64,000 nt of DNA from Saccharopolyspora ipomoeae (GCF_029952525.1 NZ_JASAOF010000001.1:248001-312000); one strand, 5' to 3'; shown: positions 33,566 to 42,182, numbered from the stretch's first letter. Translations and numbers: made by a program. The notes: generated by a model not told the origin, from the sequence alone.

Positions 33566-34567
33566 CCGCACCGGGCGGTCCAGCGGGAAGCGGCCGAGGG
33601 CCTCCTGAGCTGCGATGTCGATGGGTTCGAAGTCGCGGGTGGGGGCGGCGAGGGTGACGCCGTGGGTGTGGGTGCCGAAGCGGGAGTCCCGCACCTTGAC
33701 CACCACGCGGCGGGCGAGGGTGTCGTCGGCGGCGAGGTCCTCGGAGACCTGGCGGGACAGCCGGGTGATCTCGGCGCGCATCGGCTCGACCTCACGCAGG
33801 TCGCGCTGGAAGGTCACCTCGCGGCCGTGCGAGCGGGCCCGGAACGGCTCGTCGCTGACCGGGCTGGAGTCGTAGCCGTGCGCGAGCGCCACCAGCCACG
33901 GGCCGATGTTGGGCCCGAACTCGCCCGCCAGGTCGGCCATCGGGGTGCGCGCCAGCTCGGCGACGGTGGCGATGCCGCGGGCGGCGAGCTTCTTGGCGGT
34001 CTTGGCGCCGACGCCCTGCAGCGCGTCGGTGGGCTTGTCGGCCATCACCTCGACCCAGTTGGACGCGTCGAGGCGGAACACCCCGGCGGGTTTTCCCATG
34101 CCGGAGGCCAGTTTCGCGCGCAGCTTGTTGTCGCCGATGCCGATCGAGCAGTTCAGCGCGGTCCGCTCGCGCACGTAGCGCTGGACGTAGCGGGCGGTGT
34201 CGAGGGCGTCGTCGGTGTCGACGAGCATGAACGCCTCGTCCCACCCCACCACCTCCAGGAGCCCGCCGAGCTCGCCGAGCGCGGTCATCACGTCGGCGGA
34301 GGCGGCCAGGTAGGTCTCGCGGTCGGCGGGCAGGAACACCGCCTCCGGGCAGCGCGCCGCGGCCGTGCGCAGCGGCGTTCCCGACTTCACGCCCCGGGCG
34401 CGGGCCTCGTAGGAGGCACCGGCGACCACGCCGCGCTCGGTCGGATCGCCCGAGCCGCCGACGAGCACCGGGGTGCCGACCAGGTCGGGGTGCCGCAGCA
34501 GTTCCACGGCGACGATGAACTGGTCGAGGTCGATGTGCAGCACCACCCGTTCCACGCCGATCAGCAT
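33530..34567 (-). CDS. DinB2-like Y-family DNA polymerase
   Basis: Translesion polymerase of 345 residues. The N-terminal catalytic block reads HIDLDQFIVAVEL, with metal ligands at Asp13 and in GWDEAFM; YEARARGVKSGTPL, SIGIGDNKLRAKLASGMGKP and the GVGAKTAKKLAARGI helix-hairpin-helix follow. The residue that is an aromatic steric gate in most Pol IV enzymes (Phe13 in E. coli) is Ile18 here. Mycobacterial DinB2, which has Leu at this place and the same GWDEA motif, readily inserts ribonucleotides. A short or absent C-terminal clamp-binding tail fits that clade. Convergent with the Lrp gene. Confidence 0.88.
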   Translation of the reverse strand: MLIGVERVVLHIDLDQFIVAVELLRHPDLVGTPVLVGGSGDPTERGVVAGASYEARARGVKSGTPLRTAAARCPEAVFLPADRETYLAASADVMTALGELGGLLEVVGWDEAFMLVDTDDALDTARYVQRYVRERTALNCSIGIGDNKLRAKLASGMGKPAGVFRLDASNWVEVMADKPTDALQGVGAKTAKKLAARGIATVAELARTPMADLAGEFGPNIGPWLVALAHGYDSSPVSDEPFRARSHGREVTFQRDLREVEPMRAEITRLSRQVSEDLAADDTLARRVVVKVRDSRFGTHTHGVTLAAPTRDFEPIDIAAQEALGRFPLDRPVRLLGVRAELVRE

Positions 34568-34621
34568 CGCTGGAAACGCCCGTTCCCGCCAGGTCCCGCG
34601 CCGATGCGCGAGAATGCCGGG

Positions 34622-35080
34622 ATGAGCAAGCGCAGCGCCGGAATCCTGCTGTACCGGTCCGAGGGGCCGGAGGTCCTCGTCGTGCACCCGGGCGGTCCGT
34701 TCTTCAAGAACAAGGACGACGGCGCCTGGAGCCTGCCCAAGGGCGAGCACGAACCCGACGAGGACCCCCGCCTCGCAGCGCTGCGCGAGTTCGCCGAGGA
34801 GACCGGCATGACGCTGCCGGACCGCGAGCTCCTGCCGCTGGGCGAGGTCAAGATGCGCAGCGGCAAGACCATCACGGCCTGGGCCGCCGAAGGCGATTTC
34901 GACGTGACGTCGTTGCGCAGCAACACCTTCGACCTCGAATGGCCGCCTCGCTCAGGCCGAACCCGGTCCTTCCCGGAAGTCGACAGGGCCCTCTGGTGCG
35001 ACCTGGGAACGGCCCGCACCAAGCTCAACCCGGCCCAAACCCCCTTCCTGGACCGCCTCCTCAACCACCTCACCCCCTGA
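34622..35080 (+). CDS. NUDIX hydrolase
   Basis: Protein of 152 residues with a complete Nudix box: Gly, five residues, Glu, seven residues, then REFAEETGM, starting at GEHEPDE. The preceding PFFKNKDDGAWSLPKG and the following EVKMRSGKTITAWAAE resemble small Nudix enzymes that cut diadenosine polyphosphates or oxidised nucleotides. It is divergent from the DinB2-like polymerase with a 54-bp spacer, so a shared promoter region for nucleotide-pool cleaning and mutagenic repair is possible. Confidence 0.9.
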   Translation: MSKRSAGILLYRSEGPEVLVVHPGGPFFKNKDDGAWSLPKGEHEPDEDPRLAALREFAEETGMTLPDRELLPLGEVKMRSGKTITAWAAEGDFDVTSLRSNTFDLEWPPRSGRTRSFPEVDRALWCDLGTARTKLNPAQTPFLDRLLNHLTP

Positions 35081-35146
35081 CCCCGGCCACCACACCGCGG
35101 ACCAACACACTCGGCGCAGGGTCGCGGAGGGCCGCAACGCTGCGGA

Positions 35147-35220
35147 GGGGACAGTTTTAGCCATAATCACCCATGATCAATGTCCGTTTTGCCCGGACAA
35201 TTATGACTAAAACTGTCCCC
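35147..35220. repeat. Palindromic intergenic element, copy 2
   Basis: 18-bp arms GGGGACAGTTTTAGCCAT / ATGACTAAAACTGTCCCC (one mismatch) around a 38-bp core. The core, reverse-complemented, matches copy 1 at 2804-2873 with about three changes (AATTGTCCGG...AACGGACATTGATCATGG). The stem has a paired G-C to A-T exchange relative to copy 1. It lies between the NUDIX gene and the MHS transporter terminator. Confidence 0.8.
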
Positions 35221-35280
35221 TGGCGACGAACGCGCACACCGCAACCAGCGCACTGCGGATGATGGCGGGACGTTGGAAGG

Positions 35281-35317
35281 ACGAGGCCCCGCCCGGATGT
35301 TCCGGGCGGGGCCTCGT
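35281..35317 (-). terminator. Intrinsic terminator of the MHS transporter gene
   Basis: A perfect 17-bp stem ACGAGGCCCCGCCCGGA with its complement and a 3-nt loop ends 12 bp from the transporter stop codon. It may work in both directions, also ending transcripts from the NUDIX gene. Confidence 0.85.
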
Positions 35318-35328
35318 TCGGTGAGAGG

Positions 35329-36666
35329 TCAGGATTCCAGGGAGGTTTCCCTGGTCTCCCTGCTGGCGATGAGGGCCAGGAGGGTGATGGCGCCGGCGAC
35401 CGCGAGGTAGACGCCGACCCAGCCGAGGCCGTAGGAACCGGCCAGCCAGGTGGCGATGTAGGGCGCGACGGAGGCGCCCAGCAGGCTCGCGATGTTGTAC
35501 GAAACCGAGGCGCCCGTGTAGCGCACGGCGGTCGGGAACAGCTCCGGCAGCAGCGCGCCCATCGGCCCGAACGTCATGCCCATCAGGCCCAGACCGACCA
35601 CCAGGAACAGCACGGTCGCCACCGTCGAGTGGGCGCCGAACCACGGACCCATGAGCAGGCCGAACACGATGATCGCGGTGGTGGTCACCAACAGCGTGGA
35701 GCGGCGGCCGTAGCGGTCGGCCAGCAGGCCCGCGACCGGCACCGTCAGACCGAAGAACACCACGCCGACCAGCAGCATCACCAGGAACGTCGAGCGCTCG
35801 TAGCCCAGGCCCGAGTCCGAGGTGCCGTAGGACAGCGAGAACACCGTCATCAGGTAGAACAGCACGTAGGTCGCCAGCATGATGAACGTGCCCAGCACCA
35901 GCGCCTTGAAGTCGGTGCGGAAGACCTGCACGAACGGCACCTTCGCCCGCTCGTTGTTCTCCAGAACCTTCGCGAACGCCGGGGTCTCGCTCAGGCTCAG
36001 CCGCACCCACAGGCCGACGATCACCAGGACGGCCGACACCAGGAACGGGATCCGCCAGCCCCACGAGGAGAACGCGTCGTCGGACATCACGCCGGAGAGG
36101 ATCAGGAACAGGCCGTTGGCGAAGAAGAACCCGATCGGCGCGCCCAGCTGCGGGAACGTGCCGAACAGCGCGCGCTTGCGCGGCGGCGCGTTCTCGGTGG
36201 CCAGCAGCGCCGCGCCGCCCCACTCGCCGCCCAGGCCCAGTCCCTGGCCGAACCGGCACAGCGCCAGCAGCAGCGGCGCCACGATCCCGATCTGCGCGTA
36301 ACCCGGCAGCAGACCGATCAGCACGGTCGAGATGCCCATCGTCAGCAGCGACGCCACCAGCGTCGCCTTGCGGCCGATGCGGTCGCCGAAGTGGCCGAAC
36401 AGCGCCGAGCCGACCGGCCGGGCGACGAAGGCGATGCCGAAGGTCGCCAGCGAGTTCAGCGTGGCGGCCGTGTCGTCACCGGCCGGGAAGAACAGCTTCG
36501 GGAAGATCAGCACCGCAGCCGTGGCGTAGACGTAGAAGTCGTAGAACTCGATCGAGGTGCCTACGAGGCTGGCGAGCACGACCTGTCGGGTCGAATTACG
36601 TCGGGGCCCGGACCCCGCCTCCCCGGAACCTCGCACGTCTGGTGACGAGGTGTGGCCGACAGCCAT
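35329..36666 (-). CDS. MHS-family MFS metabolite:proton symporter
   Basis: Transporter of 445 residues with 12 predicted helices. The first helix begins GTSIEFYDFYVYATAAVLIF, the mark of the metabolite:H+ symporter family (KgtP, ProP, ShiA). The loop 2-3 motif is FGHFGDRIGRKATL, and GFGQGLGLGGEWGGAAL-like residues follow in helix 5 (RFGQGLGLGGEWGGAALL). Substrates are probably small organic acids, shikimate-like compounds or betaines. The ATG at 36666 has AGGAGG nine bases upstream. It has its own terminator and is likely monocistronic. Confidence 0.88.
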   Translation of the reverse strand: MAVGHTSSPDVRGSGEAGSGPRRNSTRQVVLASLVGTSIEFYDFYVYATAAVLIFPKLFFPAGDDTAATLNSLATFGIAFVARPVGSALFGHFGDRIGRKATLVASLLTMGISTVLIGLLPGYAQIGIVAPLLLALCRFGQGLGLGGEWGGAALLATENAPPRKRALFGTFPQLGAPIGFFFANGLFLILSGVMSDDAFSSWGWRIPFLVSAVLVIVGLWVRLSLSETPAFAKVLENNERAKVPFVQVFRTDFKALVLGTFIMLATYVLFYLMTVFSLSYGTSDSGLGYERSTFLVMLLVGVVFFGLTVPVAGLLADRYGRRSTLLVTTTAIIVFGLLMGPWFGAHSTVATVLFLVVGLGLMGMTFGPMGALLPELFPTAVRYTGASVSYNIASLLGASVAPYIATWLAGSYGLGWVGVYLAVAGAITLLALIASRETRETSLES

Positions 36667-36757
36667 AGCGCCGAACCTCCTGATTAACACGAACGGACGA
36701 ACCCACTCTAAACCTCGGTGACCACGTCCCGAGACGGGGCTCCCGCATGGTGGGCAC

Positions 36758-37576
36758 TCAGGAGGCGAGGAACTCCGTGATCAGCGCGGTCACCCGGGCC
36801 GGGTTGTCCTCCTGGACGAGATGTCCGGCACGTGGGATCCACTCCAGCCGGGCGTGCGGGATGCGACGCGCCAGCTCGCGCCCGCGATCGGCCGGGAGCC
36901 AGGAGTCCTGCTCCCCCCAGCCGATGAGCACCGGGCACTCCAGCTCGCCGTAGCGGTCCTCGACCTCGCGGGTGTAGCGCTCGTCGGCCTGGGCGATCTG
37001 GCGGTAGAACGCCGGCTGCCCGTCCGCGCCGAGCCACGGCGCCACCATCCGGTCCAGCACGTCGGGGCGCAGCTCGCGGTGCGCGGCGGTGGCCAGGTAG
37101 CCGCGCACCAGGGACTCGTGCAGGTGCGGCGGCAACGCGGCGAAGACCTCGGCGTTGGCGTTGACCAGGCGGAAGAACTCCGATCCCCACGGCCGGATGC
37201 TCACCGCGTCCAGCAGCGCCAGCCGCCGGTAGCGCACTCCGTCGAGCAGCGCGCTGCGCAACGACACCGCGCCGCCGAAGTCGTGCGCGATCACCGAGGG
37301 CTCGTCGAGCCCGCAGTGCCGCAGCCAGCCGGTGAACACCTCCTGCTGCGCGGCCAGCGACACGTCCTGCCCCTCGAACTTCGCCGAGGTCCCGTACCCG
37401 GGCATGTCCCACAGGTGCACGCGGTAGCGCGCGCTCAGCGCGTTGGCCACGTCCCGCCACACGAAGGAGGAGAACGGCGTCCCGTGCATCAGGACGACGT
37501 CCTCCCCCTCCCCGAAGCTGTCCCACCGCACCGTCCCGTGCGGCGACTCGTACACCTCGGCCAGCGTCCACTCCAT
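36758..37576 (-). CDS. Alpha/beta hydrolase, haloalkane dehalogenase/epoxide hydrolase-like
   Basis: Hydrolase of 272 residues. The oxyanion HGTPFSS, the nucleophile elbow AHDFGGAVS with Asp rather than Ser, and the catalytic histidine in GHLVQED are present. An Asp nucleophile is typical of haloalkane dehalogenases and epoxide hydrolases. The cap domain lies around residues 130-210. The ATG at 37576 has GGAGG upstream and is kept over an earlier start. Located 75 bp after the CoxL-like gene on the same strand, it may share its transcript. Confidence 0.82.
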   Translation of the reverse strand: MEWTLAEVYESPHGTVRWDSFGEGEDVVLMHGTPFSSFVWRDVANALSARYRVHLWDMPGYGTSAKFEGQDVSLAAQQEVFTGWLRHCGLDEPSVIAHDFGGAVSLRSALLDGVRYRRLALLDAVSIRPWGSEFFRLVNANAEVFAALPPHLHESLVRGYLATAAHRELRPDVLDRMVAPWLGADGQPAFYRQIAQADERYTREVEDRYGELECPVLIGWGEQDSWLPADRGRELARRIPHARLEWIPRAGHLVQEDNPARVTALITEFLAS

Positions 37577-37651
37577 CCCGACCTCCGTGGTTCGTGCGGG
37601 CACGACCCTCGTGCCCCGCAAGGGGATTCGAATCCGGCCGGGACCGGGCCG

Positions 37652-40006
37652 TCAGACGACGGCTTCCTCCTCGTCCGGGGTGTCGTCGGCGCGCAGCGGC
37701 AGCGTCGCGAAGGCGGCCGGGGGTTCCTGCCAGCACGTCGCCGAGGCGCCGTCGCGGATGGCGCGCCAGACCCGCTCGGGCGTGGCGGGCATGTCGACGT
37801 GGCGGACGCCGAGGTGCTTGAGGGCGTCGACGACGGCGTTCTGCACCGCCGGGGTCGACCCGACCGTCGCCGACTCGCCGATCCCCTTGGCGCCCAACGG
37901 GTTCAGCGGCGTCAGGGTCTCGGTGTTGGACGCTTCGAAGAACGGCAGCTCGGCCGCCGACGGGATCGCGTAGTCGGCCAGCGTCGCCGTCTCCGGGTTG
38001 CCGTCGGCGTCGAAGGTGACCTGCTCCCACAGCGCCTGGGCGATGCCCTGGGCGGCGCCGCCGTGCTGCTGGCCGCGCACCAGCAGCGGGTTGAGCACCC
38101 GCCCGCAGTCGTCGACCGCGATGTGCCGCAGCGGCGTCACGAAGCCGGTCTCGACGTCGATCTCGACGACCGAGACGTGCCCGCCGAACGGGAACGTCGC
38201 CCCGTCGGGGGCGAAGTCGACGTTGGCGGCCAGCCGCTCGTCCGCCACTTCGGAGACCACGTCGGCCCAGGTCACGGTCGCGCCCGGGACACCGGCCACG
38301 CCCAGCTCGCCCGCGTCGGTGACCTCGATGTCGTCGGCGCTCGCCTCCAGCCGGGACGCAGCGATCTCCTTGGCGCGCCGGAGGACCTCGGTCCCGGCCT
38401 GGCGCACGGCGCTGCCGCCGATCTGCAGCGAGCGGGACCCGCCGGTGCCGCCACCGCGCGGCACCTCGGCCGTGTCGGACTGGATGAACTCGATCTTGTC
38501 CACCGGGATGCCGAGGGTGTCGTTGACGATCATCGCGAACGCCGTCGCGTGCCCCTGGCCGTGCGCGGAGGTGCCGACCCGGATGCGGGCGCCGTCGGCG
38601 TGCACCTCGACCTCGGCGTACTCGCCGGAACCGCCGCCGGTGATCTCGACGTAGGCGCTGACCCCGATGCCCAGCAGCTTCGTCTCGCCGACCTCGATGC
38701 GGCGGGCCTGCTCGGCGCGCAGCTCCTCGTACCCGGCCAGCCGCAGCGCCTCGTCGAACGGGACCGCGTACTCTCCGCTGTCGTAGGTGGCCCCGGTGAC
38801 CGTCTTGTACGGGAAGCTGTCGGGGACCAGGAAGTTCTTGCGCCGCAACGCGACCGGGTCCACGCCCAGCTCGGCGGCGGCCAGGTCCATCATCCGCTCC
38901 ACCATCGCCGCGGACTCCGGGCGGCCGGCGCCGCGGAACGCGCCGACCGGGGTGGTGTTGGTCAGCGAGGCGATGCCGTCGTAGCTGATCCTGGGGATGT
39001 CGTAGACGCCCTGGGCCATCGTGCGCGTCGGGCCGAGCGCCAGCGAACCGCCGAACCCGGCGTAGGCGCCGCAGTCGCCGACGACCCGGCAACGCATGCC
39101 GACGATCCGGCCGTCGCGGCGCAACCCCAGCTCGGCGTACTGCACCTGGCCGCGCCCGTGCGGCATGCCCTGCATGTTCTCCGAACGCCCCTCGACCCAG
39201 CGCACCGGGCGCCCGAGCTTCAGCGCGAGACCGACGGCCACCACGTGCTCGGAGATCGCCCCGGCCTTGCCGCCGAAACCGCCGCCGACGTGCGGCGAGA
39301 TCACCCGCACCCGCTCCAGGTCGAAGCCGAACGCCTTGGCCAGACCGGCCCGCACGCCGTGCGGCATCTGCGTCGAGACGTGCACGGTGATGTCGTGGTC
39401 CTGCTCGGCTCCACCCGGCTGGACCGCGACGGCGTTGCCCTCCAGCGGGACCACCGCCACCCGCTGGTTCTCGATGCGCGCCCGCACCACCACGTCCGCG
39501 CCGTCGAGCGCGGAATCACCTGCGCGGTCGCGGTATCCGGCGGCGATGTTGGAACCGAGCTCGGGGAACTGCAGCTCGGCGTCCTCGTCGAGCGCGCGCT
39601 CCGGGTCGGCGACCACGGGCAGTTCGCGGTAGTCGACGTCGACGAGTTCGAGCGCGTCGGCCACGGCCGAGGCGGACTCGCCGACGACGACGGCGACCGG
39701 TTCGCCGACGAAGCGCACCCGGTCGGTGGCCAGCGGTGGGCGGGTGACCTCGGGGTTCACCACCACGAACGGCGGCGGCACCGGCAGGTCCAGGTCGGCG
39801 GCGACGTAGGCACCGACGACGCCGGGCGCCGCGGCGGCCTCGGAGGCGTCGATGCTCGTGATCTCGGCGTGCGCGAGGGGCGAGCGCACGAACCCGACGT
39901 GCAGCAGCCCGTCGGCGGCGAGGTTGCCGATGTAGGTGCCCCGGCCTCGGAGCAGGTCGGGGTCTTCGACCCGCTGAACTTCAGTCCCCAGAAGCGAACC
40001 AACCAT
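37652..40006 (-). CDS. Orphan CoxL/xanthine dehydrogenase-family molybdopterin subunit
   Basis: Large molybdenum-cofactor subunit of 784 residues. Family motifs include SPHVGGGFGGKAG, GAFRGAGRPESAAMVERMMD, GQGHATAFAMIVND and the late NPLGAKGIGESATVG with a catalytic Glu. The RGAGR loop is of the form-II CoxL type rather than the CSFR loop of true CO dehydrogenase, so the substrate is probably an aldehyde or heterocycle. No FAD (CoxM) or 2Fe-2S (CoxS) gene is adjacent, unlike most homologues. It has no export signal. AGGG lies eight bases before the ATG. Confidence 0.87.
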   Translation of the reverse strand: MVGSLLGTEVQRVEDPDLLRGRGTYIGNLAADGLLHVGFVRSPLAHAEITSIDASEAAAAPGVVGAYVAADLDLPVPPPFVVVNPEVTRPPLATDRVRFVGEPVAVVVGESASAVADALELVDVDYRELPVVADPERALDEDAELQFPELGSNIAAGYRDRAGDSALDGADVVVRARIENQRVAVVPLEGNAVAVQPGGAEQDHDITVHVSTQMPHGVRAGLAKAFGFDLERVRVISPHVGGGFGGKAGAISEHVVAVGLALKLGRPVRWVEGRSENMQGMPHGRGQVQYAELGLRRDGRIVGMRCRVVGDCGAYAGFGGSLALGPTRTMAQGVYDIPRISYDGIASLTNTTPVGAFRGAGRPESAAMVERMMDLAAAELGVDPVALRRKNFLVPDSFPYKTVTGATYDSGEYAVPFDEALRLAGYEELRAEQARRIEVGETKLLGIGVSAYVEITGGGSGEYAEVEVHADGARIRVGTSAHGQGHATAFAMIVNDTLGIPVDKIEFIQSDTAEVPRGGGTGGSRSLQIGGSAVRQAGTEVLRRAKEIAASRLEASADDIEVTDAGELGVAGVPGATVTWADVVSEVADERLAANVDFAPDGATFPFGGHVSVVEIDVETGFVTPLRHIAVDDCGRVLNPLLVRGQQHGGAAQGIAQALWEQVTFDADGNPETATLADYAIPSAAELPFFEASNTETLTPLNPLGAKGIGESATVGSTPAVQNAVVDALKHLGVRHVDMPATPERVWRAIRDGASATCWQEPPAAFATLPLRADDTPDEEEAVV

Positions 40007-40114
40007 GCGATGAACCCTATCCCTCCGAACGCCCACCGGCAGCGGTCGAAAACCGCGTCGCAGGAGGTGATCAACGGTTTTCGGGGCTTCGGAATTCCCG
40101 GTCTCGCAGATCGA

Positions 40115-40143
40115 TTGACCGGCCGTGTTCGCGTGGGTAGCTT
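40115..40143 (+). promoter_or_regulatory. Predicted sigma-70-type promoter of the Nramp-like gene
   Basis: TTGACC (40115-40120) and TAGCTT (40138-40143) with a 17-bp spacer lie 79 bp before the start. The match to actinobacterial housekeeping consensus is good. Operator-like repeats begin at the -10 end. Confidence 0.6.
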
Positions 40144-40177
40144 TTCACAACCGTACGAAAGTTTCACAACCGTGAAA
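40143..40177. promoter_or_regulatory. Candidate operator: repeated TTTCACAACCGT
   Basis: The 12-mer TTTCACAACCGT occurs at 40143-40154 and 40162-40173, a period of 19 bp (about two helical turns). The second copy is part of a perfect palindrome TTTCAC-AACC-GTGAAA (40162-40177). The location at and just downstream of the -10 suits repression. The regulator is unknown. Confidence 0.55.
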
Positions 40178-40221
40178 ATCGCATGTCTTTCGCACAACCT
40201 CTAGGCACAAGGGAGTGCCCG

Positions 40222-41625
40222 ATGGGAACCAAGGTCGCGACCGCCAACGGCGATCCCTACCTCCTGACCGCCGACGGCATCAAGGAACCACCCACCGGCT
40301 GGGCGGGCAGCCTGCGCTATCTCGGCCCCGGCCTGATCGTCAGCGCCTCGATCGTCGGCTCCGGCGAGCTCATCGCCACCACCGCGCTCGGCGCGAAGGT
40401 GGGATTCGTCCTGCTGTGGATGGTGATCCTGTCCACCGCCGTGAAGGTCGCGGTGCAGGCCGAGCTCGCGCGCTGGACGATCCTCACCGGCAAACCCGCG
40501 CTGACCGGGTTCAACGAGGTACCGCCCAAGATCGGCCGGATCGGCTGGATCAACGTGCTGTGGATCCTCATGGCGCTGTCGAAGTTCCTGCAGATCGGCG
40601 GCATCGTCGGCGGCACGGCCTCCGCGCTGAGCATGCTGATCCCGGTCGGCGGTGACCCGCTCAGCGCCACCTCGCTGGGCGTGTGGACGGCCATCGTGGT
40701 GGCCGGCAGCATCGCGCTGCTGTACTCCAACAGCTACAGCCTCATCGAGCGCGGCGCGTTCGCGCTGGTCGTGGTGTTCTCCATCGCCACCGTGGTCATC
40801 GCGCTCGGCCTGCCGTTCACGCCGTTCAGCTACGGCGGCACGGACGTGCTCAGCGGCCTGACCTTCACCATCCCGGCGGGCGCGATCGGCGCCGCGGTGG
40901 CGATGTTCGGCATCACCGGCGTCGGCGCCGACGAGATCACCTTCTACACCTACTGGTGCGTGGAGAAGGGCTACGCGCGCTGGGTCGGCCCCAACGACGG
41001 CTCGGACGAGTGGAAGGCGCGGGCGCAGGGCTGGATCCGCGTGATGTACAAGGACGTCTTCGTCTCCTGGATCATCTACACCGTCGGCACGCTGGCGTTC
41101 TTCATCATGGGCGCCGCGGTGCTGAACCCGCAGGGCCTGGTGCTCGAGGGCAACGAGATGATCACCACGCTCTCCCAGATGTACACCGACGTGATCGGCG
41201 AGTGGGCGGCCATCGGCTTCCTCATCGGCGCGATCGCGGTGCTCGGATCCACGCTGTGGGCCTCGATCCCGAGCTGGTCGCGGATGTACACCAACGTCCT
41301 GGCCACCCTCGGCGTGCTGGACTGGAACAACCAGGTGGCGCGGGAGAAGTGGGTCCGCGGGTTCATCGTGGTGCTGCCGATCCTGTGGGGCGCGACGTAC
41401 CTGTCGGTGTCCTCGCCGGTGGTGATGGTGCAGATCGGCGGCGTGGCGACCGGCATCTTCCTGCCCGCCGTGGTGGTCGCGACCTGGTACCTGCGCAAGA
41501 CCCAGGTCGACCCGGAGCTGCACGGCGGGCGCTGGTTCAACGTGATCCTGCTGATCAGCAGCATCGCCATCACGCTGCTCGGCATCTACAGCCTGCTCAA
41601 GGTCTTCGGCCTGGGCGGGGACTGA
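40222..41625 (+). CDS. Nramp-superfamily transporter lacking canonical metal motifs
   Basis: Membrane protein of 467 residues, about 11 helices, with overall Nramp similarity. The first helix reads GLIVSASIVGSGELIATTALG; at the place where true Nramp metal transporters have DPGN it has VGSGE. In the sixth-helix region there is GITGVGADEITFYTYW and no MPH. The fold may therefore move something other than Mn2+/Fe2+, or a differently liganded metal. The ATG at 40222 has GGGAG seven bases upstream. Its promoter contains a strong operator-like repeat. Confidence 0.78.
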   Translation: MGTKVATANGDPYLLTADGIKEPPTGWAGSLRYLGPGLIVSASIVGSGELIATTALGAKVGFVLLWMVILSTAVKVAVQAELARWTILTGKPALTGFNEVPPKIGRIGWINVLWILMALSKFLQIGGIVGGTASALSMLIPVGGDPLSATSLGVWTAIVVAGSIALLYSNSYSLIERGAFALVVVFSIATVVIALGLPFTPFSYGGTDVLSGLTFTIPAGAIGAAVAMFGITGVGADEITFYTYWCVEKGYARWVGPNDGSDEWKARAQGWIRVMYKDVFVSWIIYTVGTLAFFIMGAAVLNPQGLVLEGNEMITTLSQMYTDVIGEWAAIGFLIGAIAVLGSTLWASIPSWSRMYTNVLATLGVLDWNNQVAREKWVRGFIVVLPILWGATYLSVSSPVVMVQIGGVATGIFLPAVVVATWYLRKTQVDPELHGGRWFNVILLISSIAITLLGIYSLLKVFGLGGD

Positions 41626-41675
41626 GCAAACGGCGGACTGCGGAAATCAGTGGACTGGGCGGCGAGAATCGTCGT

Positions 41676-42180
41676 GTGCACACCGAACTCGATTTCCGCG
41701 CCGAACCGGTCGGCGGACCGCTCGCCCGCTCGCTGCTGCGCGAGTACACCGACGAGATGGCGAGCCGCTACTACGGCCGCCCGGCCACCGAGACCGAGGT
41801 GGACGAGGCGCTCGACGAGGACCCGGACGACGGGCTGGGTCCGCCGACCGGCGTGTTCCTGATCGCCCGCGAGGGGACCGAGCCGATCGGTTGCGCGGGC
41901 GTGCGCGCGCAGGTCCCCGGCGTCGCCGAGCTCAAGCGGATGTACGTCCGGCCCGCCGCCCGGGGACGCGGACTGGGTGGTGGGGGGCGGGGGGCGCGGG
42001 GGGCGCGCGCCCCCCCCCCCCACCACCGCGCTCGGCTATCGCGCGATCCGGCTGGACACCCGGTCCGATCTGGTCGAAGCCCGTGGTCTGTACGCCACGC
42101 GCGGTTACGTCGAAATCCCGGCTTACAACGACGCCCGCTACGCCTCACACTGGTTCCAGAAGGACCTGCGGAGAGGATGA
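41676..42180 (+). pseudogene. GNAT acetyltransferase, frame broken by a G/C tract
   Basis: The GTG start at 41676 opens a GNAT protein (IAREGTEPIGCAGVRAQV, ELKRMYVRPAARGRGLG), which stops making sense after 41976. The remainder, ALGYRAIRLDTRSDLVEARG to the end KDLRRG, continues in a different frame up to 42180. Between them the acetyl-CoA-binding helix is replaced by 52 bases that are nearly only G then C. This is either a true disruption or a sequence error; one net base shift would restore the frame. The end overlaps the MalY-like gene's first ATG. Confidence 0.75.
41976..42027. repeat. G/C homopolymer palindrome in the GNAT gene
   Basis: Arms GGTGGTGGGGGG and CCCCCCACCACC enclose further runs of six G, and a run of twelve C ends the tract (42010-42021). 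No comparable tract exists elsewhere in the window. Such a sequence is prone to assembly error and to slippage. Confidence 0.8.
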
Positions 42181-42182
42181 GT

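Noticed and set aside
2804-35220. Inverted 70-bp elements as ends of a composite transposon
   Set aside because: The 32 kb between them holds ordinary chromosomal genes, and there is no transposase or integrase.
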